A stretch of DNA of 48,666 nt from Gallionellaceae bacterium (GTDB lineage: Bacteria; Pseudomonadota; Gammaproteobacteria; Burkholderiales; Gallionellaceae): positions 203 to 48,868 of the forward strand of contig DMCN01000121.1 of NCBI GenBank assembly GCA_003445795.1, in the 5' to 3' direction. Made by a program: the position numbers and the translations under genes. Below the pieces are notes generated by a model that made no database searches, was not told the origin of the DNA, and worked only from the letters and a program-made list of their open reading frames with translations. Numbering within the stretch: the stretch's first letter is position 1; every line of letters starts with the position of its first letter. Shown in pieces: positions 15,633 to 24,535 of this stretch.

Positions 15633-16985
15633 TTAGCGCATTCCCGGCAACTTGCCGGCCATGCCGCGCATCATCTTTGCCATGCCGCCCTTACCGCTGA
15701 TCATCTTCATCATCTTCTGCGACTGTTCGAACTGGTTCAGCAACTGGTTGACGTGCATCACCTGCACGCCGGCGCCTGCCGCGATGCGGCGCTTGCGCGA
15801 GGCCTTGATCTGTTCCGGATGGCTGCGTTCCCACGGCGTCATCGAGTTGATGATGCCCTCGGTGCGGTTGATCTGGCGCTCGTCGATGTTCGCGCCGGCG
15901 GCCGCCTTGGATAGTTGCGCGGGCAATTTGTCCATCAGTGCCGAGACGCCGCCCATCTTCTTCATCTGCACGATCTGCATCTTGAAGTCGTTGAGGTCGA
16001 AGCCCTTGCCGGTCTGCATCTTCTTCGCCAGCTTTTGCGCCTCGCCCATATCGACGTTGCGCTGGGCTTCTTCCAGCAGCGACAGTACATCGCCCATGCC
16101 GAGGATGCGCTGGGCCATGCGCTCTGGATGGAATGCTTCCAGCCCATTCGGTTTCTCGCTGACGCCGACGAACTTGATCGGCTTGCCGGTGATCTGCCGC
16201 ACCGACAGCGCGGCACCGCCGCGCGCATCGCCGTCCATCTTGGTGAGGATGATGCCGGTGAGCGGCAGTGCATCGCCGAAGGCCTTGGCGGTGTTCACCG
16301 CGTCTTGGCCGGTCATTGCATCGACCACGAACAGCGTCTCTATGGGTTTTACCGCAGCATGCAGATCCTTGATCTCCGCCATCATCGCTTCGTCCACGGC
16401 GAGGCGACCGGCGGTGTCAACGATCAGCACATCATGGTGGTGCTTGCGTGCCCAGTCGAGCGCGGCGAGGGCGATGTCCTGCGGCTTCTGGCTGATGTCG
16501 GAGGGGAAGAAATCGGTGTCGAGTTGCTGGGCCAGCGTGCGCAGCTGTTCGATCGCGGCGGGACGGTACACGTCGCAGCTCACCAGCAATACTTTCTTCT
16601 TGTTCTGATCGCGCAGCAGTTTGGCCAGCTTGCCGCTGCTGGTAGTTTTACCGGCGCCCTGCAGACCGGCCATCAGGATCACGGCGGGCGGCACGGCGGC
16701 GAGGTTGAGCGCATCGTTGTGCTCGCCCATCAGTTTGGTCAGCTCGCGGTTCACCACGCCGATCAGCGCCTGGCCCGGTTGCAGGTTGCCGATGACTTCT
16801 TGGCCCAGCGCGGCTTCCTTTACTTTGGCGATGAAGTCTTTGACGACCGGCAGCGCAACGTCGGCTTCCAGCAGGGCGAGGCGCACTTCGCGCATCGCGT
16901 CCTGGATGTTGCTTTCGGTCAGGCGCGCTTGGCCGCGCAGATTCTTGACGATGCCCGAGAAGCGTTGAGTTAAGTTATCCAGCAT
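15633..16985 (-). CDS. ffh: Signal recognition particle protein Ffh
   Basis: GTPase of the signal recognition particle; with 4.5S RNA it binds signal sequences and docks with FtsY to deliver inner-membrane proteins. The order is an N domain (about 1-90, LRGQARLTESNIQDAMREVR), a G domain with GLQGAGKTTSSGKLA, DTAGRL and TKMDGDARGG, and a Met-rich M domain from about residue 300 that ends GGMAKMMRGMAGKLPGMR. The length of 450 is normal. It is divergent from the ypjD-like gene, 94 bp away, an old neighbour pair in proteobacteria. Confidence 0.97.
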   Translation of the reverse strand: MLDNLTQRFSGIVKNLRGQARLTESNIQDAMREVRLALLEADVALPVVKDFIAKVKEAALGQEVIGNLQPGQALIGVVNRELTKLMGEHNDALNLAAVPPAVILMAGLQGAGKTTSSGKLAKLLRDQNKKKVLLVSCDVYRPAAIEQLRTLAQQLDTDFFPSDISQKPQDIALAALDWARKHHHDVLIVDTAGRLAVDEAMMAEIKDLHAAVKPIETLFVVDAMTGQDAVNTAKAFGDALPLTGIILTKMDGDARGGAALSVRQITGKPIKFVGVSEKPNGLEAFHPERMAQRILGMGDVLSLLEEAQRNVDMGEAQKLAKKMQTGKGFDLNDFKMQIVQMKKMGGVSALMDKLPAQLSKAAAGANIDERQINRTEGIINSMTPWERSHPEQIKASRKRRIAAGAGVQVMHVNQLLNQFEQSQKMMKMISGKGGMAKMMRGMAGKLPGMR

Positions 16986-17079
16986 GATTTAAAGCCCTGA
17001 AGTTTTGATGGGCGCCGATGCAGACACATTGGAGGCGCTTCCTGTAGAATCCGCACAGTCTAAAACATCTGCACTCCCC

Positions 17080-17892
17080 ATGTCGAACCAAGCCTTGCAT
17101 CTGCTCACGTTTGTCCTTTATGCCGTTCTGGCTATTCTGTTCTGGCGCGCCCAGTCCGCGGGCAATGCCGAGCAGCAGAATCGCGGCGCGCTTGGCTTCG
17201 CGGTGATCGTGCCGCTGGTGCTGCACGGCTGGCTGCTGTACGACACACTCTTTATATGGGGCGCGCTGAACCTTGGCCTGGTCTACGCCTTGTCGCTGAT
17301 CCTGTGGCTGACCGTACTCGTGTACTGGTCGGCACGCTATTTCTATCCGCTGTCGAGTCTGCAAACTCTGGTATTGCCGCTGGCTGCCGTCAGCACGGCG
17401 CTGCCGGCGATCTTTCCCGATGCGCACATCCTGTCCCAGCCTGCCTCCGGTCTGTTCGATACCCACGTGCTCATGGCAATGCTGGCCTATAGCCTGTTCA
17501 CTATCGCGGCCTTGCATGCCGGACTGATGTCGCTGGTCGAGAAACGCCTGCATCACGCCAAAATGCCCAAGGTGCTGCAGAACCTGCCGCCCCTGCTGAC
17601 CATGGAGACACTGTTGTTCCGTGTCATCGCCGTCGGTTTCGTGCTGCTGTCCATCACCGTGGCCTCGGGGATGCTGTTTTCCGAGCAGATCTTCGGTCAC
17701 CCCCTGCAATTCAGCCATAAGGTATTGTTTGGAATGGCTTCATGGGTGATCTTTGCAATATTGTTGTTAGGCCACCGTTTCTACGGCTGGCGCGGCCATA
17801 CGGCGGTGCGCTGGACCCTGAGCGGCTTCGGCTTCCTTGTCTTGGCCTATCTGGGCTCCCAATTCGTGCTGGAAGTGGTCCTGCACCGCTAA
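17080..17892 (+). CDS. CcsA-like cytochrome c assembly protein (YpjD)
   Basis: A 270-residue inner-membrane protein with about eight hydrophobic segments. It matches the CcsA/YpjD branch of heme-handling cytochrome c assembly proteins by its layout and by the block FSHKVLFGMASWVIFAILLL followed by FYGWRGHTAVRW, which holds the conserved His. YpjD itself has no settled function. The ATG at 17080 is chosen because translation then opens directly into the first membrane helix; an in-frame extension of 25 residues is charged and has no parallel. Placement next to ffh is typical. Confidence 0.85.
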   Translation: MSNQALHLLTFVLYAVLAILFWRAQSAGNAEQQNRGALGFAVIVPLVLHGWLLYDTLFIWGALNLGLVYALSLILWLTVLVYWSARYFYPLSSLQTLVLPLAAVSTALPAIFPDAHILSQPASGLFDTHVLMAMLAYSLFTIAALHAGLMSLVEKRLHHAKMPKVLQNLPPLLTMETLLFRVIAVGFVLLSITVASGMLFSEQIFGHPLQFSHKVLFGMASWVIFAILLLGHRFYGWRGHTAVRWTLSGFGFLVLAYLGSQFVLEVVLHR

Positions 17893-17910
17893 AATCCCCT
17901 CCGAAACAGT

Positions 17911-17942
17911 CCTTGCCAGAGGTTGGCAAGGTATCGTAGAAT
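17911..17942 (+). promoter_or_regulatory. Predicted promoter of the rpsP run with overlapping hairpin
   Basis: TTGCCA (17913-17918) and TAGAAT (17937-17942) are 18 bp apart, a good sigma-70-type match about 50 bp ahead of rpsP. The -35 box lies in one arm of a perfect inverted repeat, CCTTGCCA / TGGCAAGG (17911-17918 and 17924-17931). The repeat could be an operator or the residue of a terminator for the preceding gene. Confidence 0.5.
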
Positions 17943-17990
17943 TCGCGCCCTTTTGGCATTGGCCGAAATTTAATCTATTGGGTAATCACT

Positions 17991-18245
17991 ATGGTAGTCA
18001 TTCGTCTTTCTCGTGGCGGCGCTAAGAATCGCCCGTTTTACAACGTGGTGGTCGCGGATTCCCGCAACCGTCGTGATGGTCGTTTCATTGAGCGCGTCGG
18101 TTTCTATGATCCGCTGGCAAAAGAAGGCTCCGAAGGTCTGCGCATCCAGCTGGATCGCGTGACACATTGGCAAGAGCGCGGCGCACAGCTGAGCGAGACC
18201 GTAGGCCGCTTGGTCAAAAAAGCCGGTGCAGCAGTCAAGGCCTGA
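17991..18245 (+). CDS. rpsP: 30S ribosomal protein S16
   Basis: Small-subunit protein that binds 16S rRNA early in assembly. The 84-residue sequence is canonical: MVVIRLSRGGAKNRPFYNVV, VADSRNRRDGRFIERVGFYDP, and a C-terminal Ala/Lys tail. It opens the rpsP-rimM-trmD-rplS run, which is conserved across bacteria, and is preceded by a predicted promoter. Confidence 0.98.
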   Translation: MVVIRLSRGGAKNRPFYNVVVADSRNRRDGRFIERVGFYDPLAKEGSEGLRIQLDRVTHWQERGAQLSETVGRLVKKAGAAVKA

Positions 18246-18258
18246 TGAGGCAAGCCCC

Positions 18259-18759
18259 ATGGTCGTCATGGGGAAGATCGTAGCGGCGCAGGGCATCCTC
18301 GGTTGGGTAAAGGTGCAGACCTTCACCGAATATCTGGACAGCCTGCTCGATTACGACACTTGGTATGTGGGCAACGAGCAAGCCTGGCGTCCGCTGGAAG
18401 TTCTGGAAGCGAACGTGCATGGCGGCAAGGTAGTCATCGCCAAGCTGCAGGGTATCGAAGACCGTACGGCAGCAGAGAGCTACAAAGGCCAGTTGATCGC
18501 TGTTCCCCGCGCGGAATTGCCGGAGCAGGAAGAAGGCGAATACTACTGGTCGGACCTGATCGGACTGTCGGTTGAGAATCTGCAGGGTGAGAGCTTCGGT
18601 ACGGTGGATTCATTGCTGGAGACCGGTGCCAACGACGTGCTGGTGGTCAAAGGCGAAAGCGGTGAGAAATTGATCCCGTTCATCGCCAGCGTGATCCAGC
18701 AGGTGAGCCTGAAAGACAAGATGATCCGGGTGGATTGGCAGGCGGACTACCTCAAATGA
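18259..18759 (+). CDS. rimM: Ribosome maturation factor RimM
   Basis: Binds S19 and assists assembly of the 30S head. The 166-residue protein has the RimM N-terminal domain (MGKIVAAQGILGWVKVQTFT) and a C-terminal PRC barrel (EYYWSDLIGLSVENLQGESF, then GEKLIPFIASVIQQV). The ATG at 18259 follows GAGG by eight bases; an upstream GTG would overlap rpsP by 20 bases and lacks a site. The stop overlaps the trmD start. Confidence 0.95.
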   Translation: MVVMGKIVAAQGILGWVKVQTFTEYLDSLLDYDTWYVGNEQAWRPLEVLEANVHGGKVVIAKLQGIEDRTAAESYKGQLIAVPRAELPEQEEGEYYWSDLIGLSVENLQGESFGTVDSLLETGANDVLVVKGESGEKLIPFIASVIQQVSLKDKMIRVDWQADYLK

Positions 18760-19532
18760 GGTTCGACGTCGTAACGCTGTTCCCCGAAATGTTCGAAGCG
18801 ATCACCAAATACGGTGTGACGCGACGGGCGGCAGAGCAGGGCAAGTTTGAGTTGCAGACGTGGAATCCGCGTGATTTTACGACCGACAACTACCGCACCA
18901 TCGACGACCGACCCTACGGCGGTGGGCCCGGGATGGTGATGTTGGCGGAACCGCTGGAAAAGGCGATCAGCGCAGCGAAAGCAGCGCAGGCGCAAAGCGG
19001 AGCGAAAAAGAGTTGTGTGATTCACCTCTCGCCGCAAGGCAGGCAGCTCACCCACGAAGTGGTGATGGAACTGCTGGCGCGGGATGAAGGATTGATATTG
19101 CTGGCGAGTCGTTACGAAGGCGTGGATGAGCGTCTGTTGCGCCAGCAAGTGGATGAAGAGCTTTCCATCGGTGATTATGTGTTGTCCGGTGGCGAGTTGG
19201 CAGCGATGGTGGTGATGGACAGCGTGGTGCGGCAGATCCCCGGCGTATTGGGCGACGACGCATCGGCGCAGCAGGATTCCTTCGTACAGGGCCTGCTGGA
19301 TTGCCCCCACTACACGCGGCCCGAGGTTTATAACGGTGAGGCGGTTCCGGAAGTATTGATGTCCGGGCACCACGCCGAGATAGAGAAGTGGCGATTGAAG
19401 CAGGCATTAGGCAGGACTGCGGAACGTCGCCCGGATTTGCTGGCATCACGCCAGTTGACTAAACAGGAAGCTCGGCTACTGGCAGAGTACCAGCAGGAAC
19501 AAGCCTCCGCACAAGAAAAGGAAACAAAATGA
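18756..19532 (+). CDS. trmD: tRNA (guanine-37-N1)-methyltransferase
   Basis: SPOUT methyltransferase that makes m1G37 in tRNAs reading CCN, CUN and CGG, which prevents +1 frameshifting. The 258-residue protein begins MRFDVVTLFPEMFEAI and has the knot motifs GGGPGMVML, LASRYEGVDERL and SIGDYVLSGGELAAMVVMDS, and the dimer linker DSFVQGLLDCPHYTRPEVY. The ATG overlaps the rimM stop (ATGA); the gene also overlaps rplS by four bases. Confidence 0.97.
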   Translation: MRFDVVTLFPEMFEAITKYGVTRRAAEQGKFELQTWNPRDFTTDNYRTIDDRPYGGGPGMVMLAEPLEKAISAAKAAQAQSGAKKSCVIHLSPQGRQLTHEVVMELLARDEGLILLASRYEGVDERLLRQQVDEELSIGDYVLSGGELAAMVVMDSVVRQIPGVLGDDASAQQDSFVQGLLDCPHYTRPEVYNGEAVPEVLMSGHHAEIEKWRLKQALGRTAERRPDLLASRQLTKQEARLLAEYQQEQASAQEKETK

Positions 19533-19903
19533 ATCTGATCGGCATTCTTGAAAAAGAAGAAATCGCGCGTCTGAACAAGACGATCCCCAATTTCGCACCC
19601 GGCGACACCGTCATCGTGAACGTGAACGTGGTCGAAGGCGACAAGAAGCGTACCCAGGCTTTCGAAGGCGTGGTGATCGCCAAGCGCAACAAGGGGCTGA
19701 ACTCCAGCTTCATCGTGCGCAAGGTATCCTCCGGTGAAGGCGTGGAGCGTACGTTCCAGACTTACTCCCCGAGCGTTGCCAGCATCGAAGTGAAGCGTCG
19801 CGGCGATGTACGCCGTGCCAAGCTCTACTACCTGCGCGACCGTTCCGGCAAGTCGGCACGTATCAAGGAAAAGTTGCCTGCACGCAAGGCTGCAGCAGTT
19901 TAA
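19529..19903 (+). CDS. rplS: 50S ribosomal protein L19
   Basis: Large-subunit protein at the 30S-50S interface. The 124-residue sequence has the family core FAPGDTVIVNVNVVEGDKKR, FEGVVIAKRNKGLNSSFIVR, and VKRRGDVRRAKLYYLRDRSG. It is the last gene of the rpsP run and is followed 22 bp later by a strong terminator. Confidence 0.98.
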   Translation: MNLIGILEKEEIARLNKTIPNFAPGDTVIVNVNVVEGDKKRTQAFEGVVIAKRNKGLNSSFIVRKVSSGEGVERTFQTYSPSVASIEVKRRGDVRRAKLYYLRDRSGKSARIKEKLPARKAAAV

Positions 19904-19925
19904 GCAGCGGCAGCAAGCAACATGT

Positions 19926-19951
19926 AAAACGGGAGCCTCGGCTCCCGTTTT
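19926..19951 (+). terminator. Terminator after rplS
   Basis: AAAACGGGAGCC and GGCTCCCGTTTT form a perfect 12-bp stem around TC with a T run. It ends the rpsP run; the A and T flanks make it symmetrical. The ogt gene begins 22 bp beyond it. Confidence 0.9.
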
Positions 19952-19973
19952 GCATTTCAGCTATCATGTGCGC

Positions 19974-20435
19974 ATGAAATTCCAGGCCATCATTTCCGCA
20001 CCCTTCGGCAAACTCGGCATCCGTTGTTCAGATACGGATCTGCTGGGTATCGAATTCCTTTCCGGTAAGACAAAAGTGCAGCCGCCAACGAGCGCAATGG
20101 CAAAAACGATCTGTGTGGAGCTGGAAGCTTATCTGGCCGATGCAAGCCATGAGATCGACCTGCCTTTCGAGCTCGACGGCTCACATCACCAGTGCAACGT
20201 GTGGCAGGCGATGCTGGATATTCCCAGCGGACAGACACTGACCTATGGTGAGCTTGCGAAGAAGATCGGCTCAAGCGCGCAGGCGGTGGGACAGGCCTGC
20301 GGCAGCAATCCGATCCCCGTCGTTATTCCCTGCCACCGCGTGGTGGGTAAAACGGGGTTGGGCGGGTTCATGAAGCATGCCGAAGGCGATGCGCTCGATA
20401 TCAAGCGCTGGCTGCTTGCCCATGAGCGACGTTGA
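19974..20435 (+). CDS. ogt: Methylated-DNA--protein-cysteine methyltransferase
   Basis: Suicide repair protein that takes the methyl group from O6-methylguanine. The 153-residue, single-domain protein has the acceptor Cys120 in PVVIPCHRVVG, preceded by the helix-turn-helix region NVWQAMLDIPSGQTLTYGEL and the GQACGSNPIP loop. It lacks an Ada-type regulatory domain. The ATG follows the rplS terminator closely. The coding end overlaps xerD by 14 bases, so the two genes are probably transcribed together. Confidence 0.92.
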   Translation: MKFQAIISAPFGKLGIRCSDTDLLGIEFLSGKTKVQPPTSAMAKTICVELEAYLADASHEIDLPFELDGSHHQCNVWQAMLDIPSGQTLTYGELAKKIGSSAQAVGQACGSNPIPVVIPCHRVVGKTGLGGFMKHAEGDALDIKRWLLAHERR

Positions 20436-21318
20436 GCTTCTCGACGAATTCAGCGACGCACTCTGGCTCGAAGACGGCCTCTCCCGCAATACCCTCGAAA
20501 GCTACCGGCGCGACCTGAACAAATTTACCGAGTGGCTGCAAAAGCAGCGCGGATGCGGCCTGCTGGCCGCCAGCCATGCCGATATACAGGGCTTTCTCGC
20601 GCATCTGGTGAGCGGAGAGAAAGCCAAGGCCACCTCCACCTCGCGCGCTATCTCCAGTCTCAAACGCCTGTACCGTTACCTGCTGCGGCAAAACAAAGTC
20701 TCCGCCGATCCGACCCTGCAGATAGCCACGCCCAAGCTGCCGCGCAGTCTGCCCAAGAGCCTCACCGAGGAAGATGTCGAGTTATTGCTGAATGCACCCG
20801 ATGTCGATACCCCGCTGGGCATGCGCGACCGTACCATGCTGGAAGTACTGTATGCCAGCGGGCTGCGTGTTTCAGAACTGGTAGGCTTAAGCGTGGCGCA
20901 GGTGAGTCTGGACATGGGTGTGACGCGGGTGATGGGCAAGGGCAGCAAGGAACGTCTGGTGCCGCTGGGCGAAGAGGCGCTGGATTGGGTCAAGAAGTAT
21001 CTGGTCGAGGCCCGTCCCGCCTTGTTGCTGGGTAAATTAACCGATGCGCTGTTCGTCACTCAGCGCGGCGAAGGCATGACGCGGCAGATGTTCTGGTATC
21101 TGATCAAGAAACACGCGAAGCATGGCGGCCTGCACAAACCGCTGTCGCCGCATACTCTGCGCCATGCTTTTGCCACGCACTTGCTCAACCACGGCGCAGA
21201 TTTGCGCGTGGTGCAGATGTTGCTGGGGCATTCGGATATCTCGACGACGCAGATCTACACGCATGTGGCGCGGGAGCGCTTAAAACAGCTGCACGCCACG
21301 CACCATCCGCGCGGATAA
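20422..21318 (+). CDS. xerD: Tyrosine recombinase XerD
   Basis: Chromosome dimer resolution at dif together with XerC, at the division septum under FtsK control. The 298-residue protein has an N-terminal SAM-like DNA-binding domain (1-105) and the catalytic domain with Arg149 (ASGLRVSEL), Lys173 (GKGSKER), His244 and Arg247 (SPHTLRHAFATH), His270 (LLGHSDISTTQIYTH) and nucleophile Tyr279. Length and sequence fit the housekeeping XerD rather than a phage integrase. The start lies inside the end of ogt. Confidence 0.94.
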   Translation: MSDVELLDEFSDALWLEDGLSRNTLESYRRDLNKFTEWLQKQRGCGLLAASHADIQGFLAHLVSGEKAKATSTSRAISSLKRLYRYLLRQNKVSADPTLQIATPKLPRSLPKSLTEEDVELLLNAPDVDTPLGMRDRTMLEVLYASGLRVSELVGLSVAQVSLDMGVTRVMGKGSKERLVPLGEEALDWVKKYLVEARPALLLGKLTDALFVTQRGEGMTRQMFWYLIKKHAKHGGLHKPLSPHTLRHAFATHLLNHGADLRVVQMLLGHSDISTTQIYTHVARERLKQLHATHHPRG

Positions 21319-21331
21319 AGAAGGTTTGGAG

Positions 21332-21407
21332 TGGTGGAGGTGATCAGGATCGAACTGACGACCTTCTGATTGCGAACCAGACGCTCTCCCAACTGAGCTA
21401 CACCCCC
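21332..21407 (-). tRNA. tRNA-Ala(CGC)
   Basis: On the minus strand the 76 nt fold into a standard cloverleaf with encoded CCA. The acceptor is GGGGGTG/CACCTCC with the G3:U70 wobble pair that marks alanine. The D arm is GCTC AGTTGGGA GAGC, the anticodon arm is TCTGG TTCGCAA TCAGA with anticodon CGC, and the T arm is GTCAG TTCGATC CTGAT. It reads GCG codons, which are common in these genes. It lies between convergent xerD and divergent rpiA. Confidence 0.93.
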
Positions 21408-21544
21408 ACGGCAGGTGCATCCTAAAGGCAAATCGCCGCTTTGAAAAGAGTTTGCTGGAATGGGGCTGGAAGGTTTCTAAATTAGCAATTTCCTGCAATA
21501 ATCGCCGTGCAAAACAATAATACTGATTAAGAACTGGGGAAATG

Positions 21545-22210
21545 ATGGCTTTGTCACAAGATGATTTGAAACGCGCGGTCGCCCAGGCGGCGATCGCTCA
21601 TGTACCGACCGATTGCATCGTGGGTGTTGGCACCGGCTCCACCGCCAACTTCTTCATCGATGAGCTGGCCAAGATCAAGCACAAGATCCGCGGCGCCGTC
21701 GCCAGCTCAGAAGCCTCGGCCAAGCGCCTGCAAGGCCACGGCATCGAGGTCTTGTCGCTGAACGATGCCGGAGACCTGCCGGTGTACGTCGACGGTGCGG
21801 ACGAGATCACACGCCATATGCACATGGTCAAGGGCGGCGGCGGCGCGCTGACGCGCGAAAAGATCGTCGCAGCCGCAAGCAAGAAGTTCATCTGTGTGTG
21901 TGATGCCAGCAAGCTGGTGGACGTGTTGGGCAAGTTCCCCCTGCCGATCGAGGTGATCCCTATGGCGCGCAGCTACATCGCGCGCGAAGTGGTCAAGCTG
22001 GGTGGCCAGCCCAAGCTGCGCGAAGGGTTCACCACCGACAATGGCAACGTCATTCTCGATGTGCACGGGTTGAGCATCATGAATCCGGTCGAGTTGGAGA
22101 CTGCATTGAACCAATTGCCCGGCGTGGTGACCAACGGCTTGTTCGCGCGTCGCGGAGCCGATGTGCTGCTGTTGGGCACACCGGACGGCGTGAAGACGCT
22201 GACGGCCTGA
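21545..22210 (+). CDS. rpiA: Ribose-5-phosphate isomerase A
   Basis: Interconverts ribose-5-phosphate and ribulose-5-phosphate in the pentose phosphate and Calvin cycles. The roughly 221-residue protein has VGVGTGSTANFFIDELA (phosphate loop), YVDGADEI with the catalytic Asp, KGGGGALTREKIVA with the catalytic Lys, and FTTDNGNVILDVHG. Two ATG codons are adjacent; the second is chosen because GGGGA then has a workable spacing, and the first (21542) is equally in frame. Confidence 0.95.
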   Translation: MALSQDDLKRAVAQAAIAHVPTDCIVGVGTGSTANFFIDELAKIKHKIRGAVASSEASAKRLQGHGIEVLSLNDAGDLPVYVDGADEITRHMHMVKGGGGALTREKIVAAASKKFICVCDASKLVDVLGKFPLPIEVIPMARSYIAREVVKLGGQPKLREGFTTDNGNVILDVHGLSIMNPVELETALNQLPGVVTNGLFARRGADVLLLGTPDGVKTLTA

Positions 22211-22283
22211 GTCGCGGCGTAACAAAAGTTTAACAGGGTGTGGTTAACATCCTGCATTTGCAATAATCCTTTAAGGAACCATC

Positions 22284-22994
22284 ATGGTCGGTAGCGAACA
22301 CACCTCGAAACAGTTTGACGCGGAACTCGAAGCAGTTCGTGCGCGCGTGTTGCAGATGGGCGGACTGGTCGAGAGCCAGATACGACTGGCCGTCGAGTCA
22401 CTGACCTCGGGTGACGTGGCACTGATGAATCGCGTGATCGACGACGATCATCGCGTCAACGCCATGGAAGTCGAGATCGACGAAAGTTGCAACCGCATCC
22501 TGGTGCGCCGCCAACCGGCCGCCGGCGACCTGCGCATGGTGATGACCGTCATCAAGACCATCACCGACCTGGAGCGCATCGGCGACGAGGCCGAAAAGAT
22601 CGCGCGCATGGCCAAGCTGCTGTCGCAGAAGGAACGCCTGAACATGCCGCGTTTCCACGAGATCAAACATGCCTCCGATATCGCGCTGGACATGTTGCGC
22701 AAATCGCTGGATGCGTTCGCCCGTCTCGACCTTTCGACAGCTGCACAAGTAGTGCGTCAGGACGAACTGGTGGACGAAGACTTCCGCGCCATCATGCGTT
22801 ACCTCATCACTTTCATGATGGAAGACCCGCGCACCATCTCCACCTCGCTGGAGATTCTGTTCGTGGCCAAGGCCATCGAGCGCATCGGCGACCACGCCAA
22901 GAACATGTCCGAGTATGTGGTGTACATGGTCAAGGGCCGCGATGTGCGTCACGTCACCGTGGAAGAGATCGAGCGCGAAGTACAGGAACAGTGA
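22284..22994 (+). CDS. phoU: Phosphate transport regulator PhoU
   Basis: Cytosolic dimer that links the PstSCAB transporter to PhoR and keeps the phosphate regulon off when phosphate is plentiful. The 236-residue protein is two repeated three-helix bundles, each with a metal-binding E/DxxxD motif, seen as TDLERIGDEAEKIARMA and AKAIERIGDHAKNMSEYVVY. The pst genes are not in the window. It is followed 13 bp later by ppx, an association of phosphate signalling with polyphosphate breakdown that is frequent in this group. Confidence 0.95.
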   Translation: MVGSEHTSKQFDAELEAVRARVLQMGGLVESQIRLAVESLTSGDVALMNRVIDDDHRVNAMEVEIDESCNRILVRRQPAAGDLRMVMTVIKTITDLERIGDEAEKIARMAKLLSQKERLNMPRFHEIKHASDIALDMLRKSLDAFARLDLSTAAQVVRQDELVDEDFRAIMRYLITFMMEDPRTISTSLEILFVAKAIERIGDHAKNMSEYVVYMVKGRDVRHVTVEEIEREVQEQ

Positions 22995-23007
22995 TTCCCT
23001 CATCACC

Positions 23008-24486
23008 GTGCAACAGCAACCCCTCCTTGCGGCAGTCGATCTAGGCTCGAACAGTTTCCGTTTGCAGATAGCCCGTGTGGTCGACGACCAGCTCTACATG
23101 CTGGACGGCCTGCGCGAGGCGGTGCGCCTGGCCGCCGGACTGACCGAGGACAAGCGCCTCGACAAGGCTTCGCAGCAACGGGCGCTCGTCTGCCTGCAGC
23201 GTTTCGGCGAACGATTGCGCGGGCTGCCGCGCGAAGCGGTGCGCGCGGTAGGCACCAACTCGCTGCGCGTCGCCAAGAACGCCCCCGAATTCCTGAAGCA
23301 GGCCGAAGAGGCCCTCGGTTTTCCCATCGAGGTCATCGCCGGTCGCGAAGAGGCGCGGCTCATCTATCGCGGTGTCGCGCAGACACTGCCGCAATCGGAC
23401 AGCAAGCGCCTGGTGATGGATATCGGCGGCGGTTCTACCGAATTCATCATCGGGACAAGCTTGCAACCTCTCAAGCTGGAAAGTCTGTATATGGGCTGCG
23501 TCAGCTACAGCGTGCGCTACTTCCCCGATGGCAAGATCACCAAGTCCAATCTCAAACAGGCAGAGCTTGCCGCGCGCAGCGAAGTACAGGCCATCGCTTC
23601 CGAGTTCTCCGTCGGCCACTGGGACATCGCTTTCGGATCGTCCGGTTCGGCGCGCGTGCTGTGCGACATCCTTGAGCAGAACGGATTCAGCGATGGCGGC
23701 ATCACGCGCGCGGGGTTAGAGAAGCTGCGCGAGATACTGCTCAAGACCGGCGACGTGAACCGACTCGAACTTCCGGGCTTGCGGCCGGATCGCGTTCCGG
23801 CATTTCTGGGCGGATTCGCCATCATGTACGCCGCCTTCTGCGAACTTGATATCGAGGTCATGCAACCCGCCATCGGTGCGCTGCGCGAAGGCGTGCTCTA
23901 CGACCTGCTCGGGCGTATCCATCACAACGACATGCGCGAAGTCACCGTGCAGCAATTCATGCGCCGCTATCACGTGGACACGCGCCAGGCGGCCCGCGTG
24001 GCGCGGCTGGCGGACAAGCTGGCCGGACAATTCCTGGCAGGACTGATCAACGAAGAGGAGTCGCTTCTGCTCGACTGGGCGGCCAGGCTGCACGAGATCG
24101 GCATCAGCGTCGCGCACAGCGGATACCACAAGCATACTTCCTACATCCTGGCCAACGCTGACATGCCGGGCTTCTCGAAGAAGGAACAGGCGCAGTTGAG
24201 CCTGCTGGCACTGGCGCACCGCGGGGGGCTGGAAAAACTGCGCGGCATGCTGGGCGCCGAAGAACAGATGGCTCAGGTCATGGCACTGCGATTCGCCGCA
24301 CTCTTCTATCGCAGCCGCAGCGAAGTCGCGCTTCCCGAGATGCAGGGCAGTTTCAGCGGCACCAAATTCCATCTTGCCATCGCCCCCGGCTGGCTGGCGC
24401 AGAACCCGCTCACCGAGACGGCGTTACTGGAAGAGATGAAGCAATGGAAGAGCCTCGGCGTCGGCATGCAAGTGATCGAAGGATAA
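23008..24486 (+). CDS. ppx: Exopolyphosphatase / pppGpp phosphohydrolase
   Basis: Releases phosphate from the ends of polyphosphate and may convert pppGpp to ppGpp. The 492-residue protein has the ASKHA phosphate loop AAVDLGSNSFRLQIARV, the second loop VMDIGGGSTEFIIG, the conserved GREEARLIYRGV, and a C-terminal HD-like domain (LDWAARLHEIGISVAHSGYH). A GTG at 23008 is the only reasonable start after the phoU stop; no good Shine-Dalgarno precedes it, which fits coupling to phoU. The frame upstream runs through phoU and is not coding. Confidence 0.93.
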   Translation: MQQQPLLAAVDLGSNSFRLQIARVVDDQLYMLDGLREAVRLAAGLTEDKRLDKASQQRALVCLQRFGERLRGLPREAVRAVGTNSLRVAKNAPEFLKQAEEALGFPIEVIAGREEARLIYRGVAQTLPQSDSKRLVMDIGGGSTEFIIGTSLQPLKLESLYMGCVSYSVRYFPDGKITKSNLKQAELAARSEVQAIASEFSVGHWDIAFGSSGSARVLCDILEQNGFSDGGITRAGLEKLREILLKTGDVNRLELPGLRPDRVPAFLGGFAIMYAAFCELDIEVMQPAIGALREGVLYDLLGRIHHNDMREVTVQQFMRRYHVDTRQAARVARLADKLAGQFLAGLINEEESLLLDWAARLHEIGISVAHSGYHKHTSYILANADMPGFSKKEQAQLSLLALAHRGGLEKLRGMLGAEEQMAQVMALRFAALFYRSRSEVALPEMQGSFSGTKFHLAIAPGWLAQNPLTETALLEEMKQWKSLGVGMQVIEG

Positions 24487-24535
24487 GGCAGAATCCACAA
24501 CTGCAACGACACTCAGCAACCAACAGGAGACATCC

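Noticed and set aside
17005..17079. Longer N-terminus for the CcsA-like protein
   Set aside because: The extra 25 residues are charged and would come before the first membrane helix without any parallel in the family; the downstream ATG is better.
20422..21412. Tyrosine recombinase next to a tRNA gene as a sign of an integrated island
   Set aside because: The recombinase matches housekeeping XerD in length and sequence, no att-like tRNA duplication is seen, and neighbours are core genes.
22915..23007. An earlier start for ppx inside phoU
   Set aside because: The additional residues are the phoU coding sequence read in another frame; the exopolyphosphatase fold begins right after the GTG at 23008.
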